Of a stretch of 64,000 bases of DNA, positions 53,639 through 61,067 are shown piece by piece. The position numbers were made by a program, and so were the translations under genes. Source of the DNA: a virus; the IMG/VR virus record IMGVR_UViG_3300012923_000008, positions 1-64,000 of that record; one strand, given 5' to 3'. A model generated the notes under the pieces. The model did not search any database. It was not told the origin of the DNA and saw nothing but the letters and a program-made list of their open reading frames with translations. Each line of letters begins with the position of its first letter. The stretch's first letter is position 1.

Positions 53639-53952
53639 GTGAACTAACTGTAGTCGTTGGCCGCGGAAAGACTGGAGTACTGACCTTCGATGAAGTAACA
53701 CCACCCCTCGATGGGGCCGTTGCCACTGACAACGCCGCCGTTGCTACGATTTCCCTTGCCCCCGATCATGTCACCTGGGTTGCCCAGGGCGTATCTCTTG
53801 GCGATGCGAACATCAGCTACACCGGCACCTCTGTTCTACCCGATGTCGGCCCGGCGGTGGTTCCCAATATGATCGTCCACGTCGTTGCAGCGCCATTAGC
53901 AGAAACGGGAGACTTCAACCCCGCCGCCGCGACAGACGTACCTGGACCATAA
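53635..53952 (+). CDS. Ig-like domain protein
   Basis: 105 residues; one Ig-like (Big-type) module: MSELTVVVGRGKTGVLTFDE, VATISLAPDHVTWVAQG and the final VPNMIVHVVAAPLAETGDFN. Coupled to the upstream gene. Likely virion decoration. Confidence 0.65.
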   Translation: MSELTVVVGRGKTGVLTFDEVTPPLDGAVATDNAAVATISLAPDHVTWVAQGVSLGDANISYTGTSVLPDVGPAVVPNMIVHVVAAPLAETGDFNPAAATDVPGP

Positions 53953-53978
53953 AAACCTCTCCTTGGGAAATAATTCCG

Positions 53979-54383
53979 GTGACCGTAGCTGTAGGCATAT
54001 CACAAATCCAGTTTACTGTTACGGTCACCGGTGGTCCCGGTGGGGTAAGGGATTGGGTAGGACTATTCGGGATAAACGCCGATAATAGTATGTATCTCGA
54101 CTGGCGCTACCTGGCTAATAATAGCAGGACAGTACGCCCCACTGTGGGAGTTAGTACTGGTACTGTGACACTCGCTATGCCTAGTGTCAGTGGTAGCTAC
54201 GAGGTGCGTTTTCTATCGGCTTCCGGAGTTGAAGAGTTCACGATGCTTGCCCCGCCTAGCCCGATGTTTTCATTCGGCGACACTAAAGGTGCCGCGATCA
54301 ATCTCTCACCACTTCCGCCAGGCGGGAACTTCACACTAGTCAAACCTGATGGGACAGTCTGGGGAACCGTACATGTTCCCTAA
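53979..54383 (+). CDS. Fibronectin/Ig-like beta protein
   Basis: 134 residues from GTG. ISQIQFTVTVTGGPGGVRDW, VTLAMPSVSGSYEVRFLSAS and VKPDGTVWGTVHVP form a beta sandwich of the fn3/Ig type with the GSYEVRFL strand frequent in secreted and phage proteins. Unknown binding partner. Confidence 0.6.
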   Translation: MTVAVGISQIQFTVTVTGGPGGVRDWVGLFGINADNSMYLDWRYLANNSRTVRPTVGVSTGTVTLAMPSVSGSYEVRFLSASGVEEFTMLAPPSPMFSFGDTKGAAINLSPLPPGGNFTLVKPDGTVWGTVHVP

Positions 54384-54402
54384 CGAAAGGGTCAAATCGC
54401 TT

Positions 54403-54648
54403 ATGACTAAGCATTTAGGAATAGTACTATCCCTTTTTATTCTCTCTTCCTGTGCGGGTACGGTAGATCCCGTTACTCGTGGAGCAGAGGGCGTTACCGG
54501 CGGGGCGGTGATGGGTTGCGCTGTAGGGGCAGCGATGACAATCTGGACCGGACCGATCGCCGCCGTCGGTTGTGGACTAGGAGCTATGGCCGGGGCCGGT
54601 ATGGGTGGAATGCTCGGCGTGGCAACCGCGCCTCAGATAGGATTCTAG
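54403..54648 (+). CDS. Lipoprotein with glycine-zipper
   Basis: 81 residues from ATG 54403. MTKHLGIVLSLFILSSC is a lipoprotein signal with lipobox LSSC (Cys17). The mature part contains a Gly zipper (GGAVMGCAVGAAMTIW; GLGAMAGAGMGGMLG). The ATG at 54373 would add ten residues. Small phage lipoproteins of this size often block superinfection or adsorption at the outer membrane (for example T5 Llp); that function is inference. Confidence 0.75.
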   Translation: MTKHLGIVLSLFILSSCAGTVDPVTRGAEGVTGGAVMGCAVGAAMTIWTGPIAAVGCGLGAMAGAGMGGMLGVATAPQIGF

Positions 54649-54651
54649 TTC

Positions 54652-57093
54652 TTGGACCTCCTGGCACTTCTTCGTGACCACCAGGATCGGCAAGATCCTT
54701 TTGGGCAGAGAATGTCCCATGAGGAATGGAGAGTCGAGAAACAGCAAGGTCGAATCTCTGCCCCCGGCACAGGGATGATGGGACACCTGAATACCTACAG
54801 TCAGGCTCCGACAGGACCTAGTTCTCGCCGGTCAGGTATGATCGGAGCCGGATACAATGGCTCTAATCCCCCCGACAAGGACCCTTGGTTCGGACAACAG
54901 TACCGGATGGGATCTGGCCAGGAAGGCTCCCAGCCTAGTCAGTACCGAGATCAGCGAACTTCTCAACCTCCTCCTTGGATCGACGACGTGGACATGGCGA
55001 GTATCTGGTACTCTCCTATGGAACCCGTCTGGCCATTCGGACCGCCGTACTATAACAGACCTCGTGAATGGTCTTATCCCGTCGGGTATAACCTTAACTA
55101 CATTCAGCCCCGGATGGAGCTTATGCAAAAGCTCCGTGGAATGCGTGCCTCGTGGGGCCTTCTTTCCACAGTCGAGACCACTCGCCAGGACCAGCTTCTT
55201 CGTCTTCCTTGGACCATCCAGCGTCGGGATAAACCCAGGGCCAGTTCTAAGGTCGTGGACAGTGTTCGTCAGTTCTTCCGCCGACCAGATGGAAAACTCA
55301 CCTACGGTCAGTGGTCGAGAAAACTTATGTTCGACCTCTTTGATATAGATTCACCCTATATCTACATGGACAGAGACCGGACCGGGAAACTCCAGCACGT
55401 AGAGGTTCTCGACGGGGCGACAATATTCCCACTTATCGACGATGCCGGAAAACGACCATCAACAGAGTATCGTACCGATGAATCTGGAATAGTCTACCTT
55501 CATCGGCAGCCAGCCTTTCAACAGATTATATACGGCCTTCCGATGATAAACATGTCGGAAGACGAACTCATTTACGCCATGATGCGGCCCCGGCCGGAAG
55601 CGCCAATGTTTGGCTATTCCCCCGTCGAGCAGATCATGGTCGAAGCGATGGAAGGTATACGCAAAACCTTCTATCAGTTAGAGTTCTGGCGTAGTGGCTC
55701 TATGCCAGAATTGATTATCACCGTCCCTGATGCCTGGACGCCGAAGCAGATCGCCATGTTCCAGGCTCATTTCGACGCCTTGCTCTCGGGGCAGCTCTCC
55801 CTTAAGTCCAAGGTTCGCTTCGTCCCCGGCGGAATGAAGCCATTCGACATCAAGAACGCTTCTGGAGAGTCGCTATGGTCCCAGCGGGACGAACTCCTAG
55901 CCAGGCTCGTCTGTTTCGCTTTTTCCATTCCACCTACTCCTTTCGTCCGGCAGATGAATCGGGCGACGGCCCAGACGGCGCAGCAGACCGCACAAGAAGA
56001 AGGTTTGTATCCCTTAATGTCGTGGTGGAAAGACGACATTATGGATACGATAATACAAGAAAAGCTTGGCTACGATGACATAGAGTTCGTCTTTCTCCCA
56101 CGGCCCGAGGTAGACCTTCTAAAGCAGGCCCAGATTCATCAGATACAGTTTCATAACGCGATAGGATCGGTGAATGAAATCCGGGACGAGCTTGGCCGGG
56201 AACCAATTGAGGGTGGTGATGGGCACTTCTTTGTCTTTGGATCAGGAGCGGTAAAATACGAAGATGTCGTCGAAGGGAAAGCACTCCTTCCCGGGGCACC
56301 AGCGCCAGGTAATCAAGGTCAAGGACCAGAGAAAAGTAAAGACCCTTCTACCTCTTCGTCCTCTTCACCTATCCGTGGCCCGGCGAAACCCCACGGGGCG
56401 AGTCCACTACCACAGCCCGGACAGAAGCTCCTCAAGGTCTCTCAGGACAAAGCTAGTCAAGAACAGAAGAAGGCGGGAAATTTCAAGAAAGACCATATAC
56501 GACTACATGGACTAGACATCTCGATAGAGAACCCGAAAGGGTCAGTTCGTTCCACGAAGGACGAGTTCGGCCGGGGCTGGTCCGGCAAGATGCCCGTGCC
56601 CTACGGCTATATCCGGGGCACCCTTGGCGCTGACGGCGAACAGATGGACGTCTTTCTAGGGAAAAAGAAATCTTCCCCGGTGGCATTCGTTATAGATCAG
56701 GACAAAGTCTCTCACGAAGGGCTCGATCAGGGATTCGACGAACACAAAATTGCCCTATGTTATCTCTCTCTTCATCGAGTCCTTAAGGATTACTTCAAGG
56801 CTAACAGCGATGGTAAGGGTCCCCTCCGCTGTGGCACCGTGACAAGGCTCTCTCTCCACGACCTCAAAACTTGGCTCTCTTCTTGTGATCCTAAGAAGCC
56901 CATTTCCGAACAGGGCGTCGGACAAGTCGTTTACCGCCGGGGCGTGAAATCGGACACGATTTCCAAATCTGATACCATTTCCTCCTCTACCGGCCACCTG
57001 TGGTACGATCAAGGGCAAAAGAGAAAGAAGAAGAAAAAGAAAACATTCTCTAGTTCTTCTGGTCCCCGCTGGTTAGAACTAAGCGCCTCGTAA
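54652..57093 (+). CDS. Portal protein fused to a pyrophosphatase-like domain
   Basis: 813 residues from TTG, three bases after the lipoprotein stop. Residues ~110-500 are an HK97/SPP1-type portal: MMRPRPEAPMFGYSPVEQIM, IRKTFYQLEFWRSGSMPELI, RLVCFAFSIPPTPFVRQMNR. A Ser/Pro linker follows, then about 605-742 a domain with AGNFKKDHIRLHGLDISIEN, GYIRGTLGADGEQMDVFLGK, FDEHKIALCYLS, matching the phage InPase (predicted inorganic pyrophosphatase) domain known from polyvalent and head proteins. The end is Lys-rich. A portal carrying such a domain is unusual. Confidence 0.9.
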   Translation: MDLLALLRDHQDRQDPFGQRMSHEEWRVEKQQGRISAPGTGMMGHLNTYSQAPTGPSSRRSGMIGAGYNGSNPPDKDPWFGQQYRMGSGQEGSQPSQYRDQRTSQPPPWIDDVDMASIWYSPMEPVWPFGPPYYNRPREWSYPVGYNLNYIQPRMELMQKLRGMRASWGLLSTVETTRQDQLLRLPWTIQRRDKPRASSKVVDSVRQFFRRPDGKLTYGQWSRKLMFDLFDIDSPYIYMDRDRTGKLQHVEVLDGATIFPLIDDAGKRPSTEYRTDESGIVYLHRQPAFQQIIYGLPMINMSEDELIYAMMRPRPEAPMFGYSPVEQIMVEAMEGIRKTFYQLEFWRSGSMPELIITVPDAWTPKQIAMFQAHFDALLSGQLSLKSKVRFVPGGMKPFDIKNASGESLWSQRDELLARLVCFAFSIPPTPFVRQMNRATAQTAQQTAQEEGLYPLMSWWKDDIMDTIIQEKLGYDDIEFVFLPRPEVDLLKQAQIHQIQFHNAIGSVNEIRDELGREPIEGGDGHFFVFGSGAVKYEDVVEGKALLPGAPAPGNQGQGPEKSKDPSTSSSSSPIRGPAKPHGASPLPQPGQKLLKVSQDKASQEQKKAGNFKKDHIRLHGLDISIENPKGSVRSTKDEFGRGWSGKMPVPYGYIRGTLGADGEQMDVFLGKKKSSPVAFVIDQDKVSHEGLDQGFDEHKIALCYLSLHRVLKDYFKANSDGKGPLRCGTVTRLSLHDLKTWLSSCDPKKPISEQGVGQVVYRRGVKSDTISKSDTISSSTGHLWYDQGQKRKKKKKKTFSSSSGPRWLELSAS

Positions 57094-57124
57094 GAACAGT
57101 CTTTTTCGCTAGGAGAACAATACC

Positions 57125-57808
57125 ATGCCAACAGCACGTATCGCCTTCACGGGTGGAGTAATTCAGGGTCAGTATGGAACCTACCAGGTCGGGAGCGACG
57201 GAACCGCAACCGTCGATACCAGGGATGTCATTCCCCTGTTAGGGAAAGGGGCTTCACTCCTGAGTAACCGGTCAGCATTTTACACCACGCCGGTGGGACC
57301 ACTAGCGGCAACTAGTGGTCGTATTATTGCCTCTGGTGCCCTATCCAACGGGACACTTTCTATCTCTAATCAGCCGGACGTAATGCGACAGGTAAACGTC
57401 GTCTGGGGAACCGGAACCGCCCCGATCAGTGCAGGGAATATGGCAATTACCTACGTCGCCAACGACGGGCAGACCTATACCGAAAACCTGGCCCTTGCCC
57501 TCGCCGCGAGTTCTATCGGAACCTACCCGCTCTCCCGCGGCTGTATTCACATCTCTACCCCAATCGTCACTGCCCTCGCCGGCGGAACTTCTCCATTCCG
57601 TCACCTCGACACTACTGCATTCCTCGCTGTCCCTGTCGATCCAGTGGCTCAGGACTATGCCACTGTCTCCGAGGCCGCCGACGGCACGATCGAGACCGGC
57701 GGATGGTCGGATAGTACAACGAGCATTGGCTGTGTCTCCCCGCTCACGGCTCCGAACGGAACGCACACCTTCTCTATGTTCTATCAGTTCGTAGCCCCGG
57801 TGATCTAA
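57125..57808 (+). CDS. Head decoration-type structural protein
   Basis: 227 residues, TAGGAGAACAATACC before the ATG. Beta-rich, Gly/Thr/Ser-rich throughout (TGGVIQGQYGTYQVGSDGTA; WSDSTTSIGCVSPLTAPNGT), with single hydrophobic strands. It lies between portal and protease, where decoration or scaffold proteins are often found. No family recognised. Confidence 0.65.
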   Translation: MPTARIAFTGGVIQGQYGTYQVGSDGTATVDTRDVIPLLGKGASLLSNRSAFYTTPVGPLAATSGRIIASGALSNGTLSISNQPDVMRQVNVVWGTGTAPISAGNMAITYVANDGQTYTENLALALAASSIGTYPLSRGCIHISTPIVTALAGGTSPFRHLDTTAFLAVPVDPVAQDYATVSEAADGTIETGGWSDSTTSIGCVSPLTAPNGTHTFSMFYQFVAPVI

Positions 57809-58006
57809 ATGCCTGGCTTTGACAAGGAAGTCGCTGATTTTCATCGTGAACTTCGAAAGTCAGTGGAAGGGAAAGAGGTTAACACTTCAGAGACAGACGC
57901 TCCTAATGGCATGGACAAGTCCGTCAAGGAGCAGGTTATCTCTGACCTCGACGGACTAATAGAGAAGCGGGAGAAGCCGAAACCATCTATGGGTATTCTC
58001 CCGTGA
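57809..58006 (+). CDS. Small charged protein
   Basis: 65 residues, starting directly after the previous stop. Charged helical (EVADFHRELRKSVEGKEVNT; KEQVISDLDGLIEKREK). Its TGA overlaps the next GTG. Unknown. Confidence 0.6.
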   Translation: MPGFDKEVADFHRELRKSVEGKEVNTSETDAPNGMDKSVKEQVISDLDGLIEKREKPKPSMGILP

Positions 58007-58176
58007 AGTCATCCTTAGACGAAGACGTGGCAGGGAATATTAAAAACAAAGAGCACCAGTGGGAAACGATTACGGCTTCTGGGACTAGTCACGACTTCTG
58101 CACACGCTGTGGGAGGAAGAAAGAAGATTCTCAGCTCCCCGATGGCAATTTTCTCCCCTGTAAAGGTTTCATTTAA
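58003..58176 (+). CDS. 57-residue zinc-binding-type protein
   Basis: GTG 58003 overlaps the previous TGA (GTGA) and the TAA overlaps the next ATG. Product begins MKSSLDEDVAGNIKNKEHQW, with SHDFCTRCGRKK and a later LPCKGFI: His, two Cys and a third Cys are a plausible zinc site. Exact fit between neighbours supports it. Confidence 0.65.
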   Translation: MKSSLDEDVAGNIKNKEHQWETITASGTSHDFCTRCGRKKEDSQLPDGNFLPCKGFI

Positions 58177-59603
58177 TGCCCGAAGAGATCACCGAGTCTA
58201 AATCGGCTGACGAGCTGGTTGATATCGGTACCCAGTTCTTTCTTCAAAAGCGGGTCGACATTGCAAGACTATATTTCGATGCGGCACTTCTCAAGGAGCC
58301 CGATCATGGTCGGGCATTGCATAATCTTAGTAGTGCTCTAATACAGGGTCATTTGCTTCCAGCGGCATTAAGTACAGCCCGAAGAGCTCTAAACTCCGGC
58401 CTCGATAACAACGGCGTGTTGATGAATATCACAGCCGCCCTAAATGGTCTAGGACAATTCGAGGAAGTCTTAGAAGGGACGGATAAGATCATTAGAAGTA
58501 TGCCTCCCTTTGATCCCCGCCTCCCTGCGGTACTTCACAATCGCGGTCTCGTCCTAAATCATCTCGAACAGTATGAAGAGGCTGTGAAGTCTTACGAAAA
58601 AGCACTGATCCTAGCTAGTTCTGAGGATCAAAAGAACATGATCCTTAGTGATCGGGCACTGGCCATTCTCGCTATAGGGAAGATCGTCGAGGGTTGCCGG
58701 GAGTACGAAGTCCGGTGGACAAATCGGCTCTATAAGTCCAAGGTTTGGGAACTTGGCATTCCTCAGTGGCAAGGGGAAAGCCTAGAGGGTAAAAGAATTA
58801 TTCTTCAGCACGAGCAGGGGTTCGGCGACGGAGTGATGCTAGTGAGACTAGTTCCGGAGCTATTACTACGTGGCGCAAATGTTTCTCTCGCCGTGCCAGG
58901 TCCGCTGGTGGAACTCTTTACCCATCACGTCCCCTGGCAAGGGGTTCCCGTCTTCGAATGGAACGACGACGAAGAAAGGATGCGAGAATGGCGGGCAGAC
59001 TACCAAGTCCCTATGCTCACCGCGCTGGGACTTTTAGGATATAAACCTAAGCACATATTTGATAATCCTTATCTTCATGCAACACCGGATAAGGACAATC
59101 TTGGTCCCCCGGGATTTCGAGTGGGCTTATGCTGGGCCAGTGGATATCATAGCTTCGCCCTCGCCATTCGTCGCCGATATGTCCCGCTGAGTTTGTTTTT
59201 TCCTCTCGCTGAAATCCCAGGCGTAAGATTAGTCTCTCTCCAGAAAGACGACCCGGCGAAGGACATCCTGAATCTCGGCGCGGAGAGTTTTATCCATGAC
59301 GCTATGGCTCGGTGCTCTGACTTTGCCGATACAGCGAGGGTTATCGCCGGGCTTGACCTTGTCGTTTCCGTTGATTCTGCGGTGGTACACATTGCTGGCG
59401 CCCTCGGTATTCCCTGCATTATGCTCGGTCCCTACGTCCGTTGCTGGCGCTGGTGGGGTGGGGAGACTGGCTGGCCTTGGTATAAGGACTTCCGAATATT
59501 CAAACAGTCGCAGTGGGGGGTTTGGAACAAAGAGGTCGAAAGGGTGATTGACCTTGTGAAAGAATTAAAACTAGACCAAGATGAAACTAGGAACGTGGCA
59601 TGA
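58176..59603 (+). CDS. TPR protein with GT9-like glycosyltransferase domain
   Basis: 475 residues. Residues 1-190 hold at least three TPR units (DIARLYFDAALLKEPDHGRA; VLHNRGLVLNHLEQYEEAVK; SYEKALILASS). Residues ~200-470 resemble heptosyltransferase-like GT9/SPINDLY-type domains: LEGKRIILQHEQGFGDGVML, FRVGLCWASG, LDLVVSVDSAVVHIAGALGI and PCIMLG. Such proteins glycosylate protein or surface targets; in a head operon the target may be a virion protein. Catalytic Asp/Glu cannot be assigned here. Confidence 0.85.
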   Translation: MPEEITESKSADELVDIGTQFFLQKRVDIARLYFDAALLKEPDHGRALHNLSSALIQGHLLPAALSTARRALNSGLDNNGVLMNITAALNGLGQFEEVLEGTDKIIRSMPPFDPRLPAVLHNRGLVLNHLEQYEEAVKSYEKALILASSEDQKNMILSDRALAILAIGKIVEGCREYEVRWTNRLYKSKVWELGIPQWQGESLEGKRIILQHEQGFGDGVMLVRLVPELLLRGANVSLAVPGPLVELFTHHVPWQGVPVFEWNDDEERMREWRADYQVPMLTALGLLGYKPKHIFDNPYLHATPDKDNLGPPGFRVGLCWASGYHSFALAIRRRYVPLSLFFPLAEIPGVRLVSLQKDDPAKDILNLGAESFIHDAMARCSDFADTARVIAGLDLVVSVDSAVVHIAGALGIPCIMLGPYVRCWRWWGGETGWPWYKDFRIFKQSQWGVWNKEVERVIDLVKELKLDQDETRNVA

Positions 59604-59623
59604 GAAAGGTGGAGTTTTAGTTA

Positions 59624-59845
59624 ATGCCATCGATCGTCTGGGATTTTCGTACAGGTAAGCCAGCACCGGTGCTGGCTCCGTTGCGGTCAAATGGTGGAGC
59701 GGTAGCTAAGACTGTCTGGTGTGCAGCGGTCTCCAGAGACGTGGAGGGAATTGCCTGCGAATGCTATATGAAATGTAATTATTACTATACTGGTAAGTGT
59801 ACGGCTGGCCTCGATGGGCGCACCTTCCGAGATCCACATGACTGA
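59624..59845 (+). CDS. Hypothetical Cys-rich protein
   Basis: 73 residues. TVWCAAVSRDVEGIACECYM, then KCNYYYTGKCT: six cysteines in about 40 residues suggest a disulphide or metal knot. Weak binding site. Unknown. Confidence 0.5.
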   Translation: MPSIVWDFRTGKPAPVLAPLRSNGGAVAKTVWCAAVSRDVEGIACECYMKCNYYYTGKCTAGLDGRTFRDPHD

Positions 59846-59856
59846 AGACCATTTTT

Positions 59857-60417
59857 ATGCATGACACAGCAATGACAACCGGGAACGCCTTCTTTCGCTG
59901 TTACGGTGACGTGATAGGACGACCGAAGATCCTGGACGTGGGAAGTATGGACGTCAATGGAACTCTGCGAGACTGTATGCCACAGGGCTCGATGTATCTA
60001 GGGATGGATATCTCCCCCGGGCCAGGTGTCGATAAAGTGATAGCTGAGCCTGGAAAACTCCTCATTCCGAGTGAGGCTTTCGACCTAGTGGTTTCCACCT
60101 CCTGTCTAGAGCACGACCCTGCGTTCTGGCTCACCTTTGCCGAGATGGCTAGAGTAGTCTCTCCGGCAGGGTTTGTCTATGTTTCCGTCCCATCCAATGG
60201 CCCCTATCACGGGCATCCCGGCGACTACTGGCGATTCTACAAGGACACCCCCAATGCCCTATCCTCATGGGCCTACAAGTGCGGGTACTTCCTAGACGTG
60301 ATAGAGAGCTTTCAGATGTCCCCCTCCCAGGACGGCTGGATAGATCAAGTCATGGTCTTCGGAAAAAGACCATCCCCGGAAAGGAAGTCTATTCGGGAGT
60401 TTCTCACAGGTGTCTAA
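59857..60417 (+). CDS. SAM-dependent methyltransferase
   Basis: 186 residues (ATG 59857; a second ATG at 59872 is possible). Rossmann motif I is KILDVGSMDVNG, acidic strand end YLGMDISPGPGVD, then AFDLVVSTSCLEHDPAFWLT, VVSPAGFVYVSVPSNGPYHG and DYWRFYKDTP. This is the class I Methyltransf_11-type, of the group that acts on sugars or small molecules. Next to the glycosyltransferase, it may modify the same glycan. Confidence 0.85.
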   Translation: MHDTAMTTGNAFFRCYGDVIGRPKILDVGSMDVNGTLRDCMPQGSMYLGMDISPGPGVDKVIAEPGKLLIPSEAFDLVVSTSCLEHDPAFWLTFAEMARVVSPAGFVYVSVPSNGPYHGHPGDYWRFYKDTPNALSSWAYKCGYFLDVIESFQMSPSQDGWIDQVMVFGKRPSPERKSIREFLTGV

Positions 60418-60715
60418 TAGCTCTACTATCAAGGTAATCGACATTAGTCCTGGTGAATATTCTTCTGACGTGAAAGATCTTTTTCCTTATGAGATTAAGG
60501 ATTCTCCCTTAACAATAAAAGATGCCCGGGAGAAAAATAAATTCAAACGGCAAAATGATTTTCTGAAAAAGCTCCCAGTCAGGAAGATGTTTGTTGTCGA
60601 TTTTGAATCAAAGGATGCAAGTAAGTGGGTCAGCCGCTGGGGAAAACGCCTCGGTCGCAGGTTCATCGTCCGAAAGCTCACCGATAAACTCACGGAGATA
60701 CATCGTGTCGAATAG
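60410..60715 (+). CDS. Hypothetical protein
   Basis: 101 residues from GTG within the end of the methyltransferase gene. Charged/basic with TIKDAREKNKFKRQNDFLKK and a C-terminal RFIVRKLTDKLTEI. Unknown. Confidence 0.6.
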   Translation: MSNSSTIKVIDISPGEYSSDVKDLFPYEIKDSPLTIKDAREKNKFKRQNDFLKKLPVRKMFVVDFESKDASKWVSRWGKRLGRRFIVRKLTDKLTEIHRVE

Positions 60716-60977
60716 TCTTGAAGACGTATACAGTCCCTGGCACAGTGGTCATTCGAGGATGATTCCGATATATTCTGGGCAGGATGGCTGCCTAAATCAC
60801 TGGGTTAGTTGGAATAGAGGTCCTATCGTTATAGAACGCCCACAGTGGAATCAGCCGGCACTTCCCCCCCCAACTCCCGGGGATAACGCGATAGATGTTA
60901 CCGAAAAGAAAATAGATGATCCATTCGTTGACGACTTCGGGGATGGTATCAGTGACACTTCGTCGTACGAGTCGTAG
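60705..60977 (+). CDS. Hypothetical acidic protein
   Basis: 90 residues from GTG 60705 (GGAG upstream); the longer frame from 60591 overlaps the previous gene heavily. SLEDVYSPWHSGHSRMIPIY, Pro-rich centre, and acidic end DDPFVDDFGDGISDTSS. Unknown. Confidence 0.55.
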   Translation: MSNSLEDVYSPWHSGHSRMIPIYSGQDGCLNHWVSWNRGPIVIERPQWNQPALPPPTPGDNAIDVTEKKIDDPFVDDFGDGISDTSSYES

Positions 60978-61067
60978 GGCGAGCCGCCCCATACGGGGTT
61001 CACGACGTAGCGGGTCTCACAGAGGTTATGGACACTCTGCCGGTCGGGGTCCAAGGAGAAAGAGATA

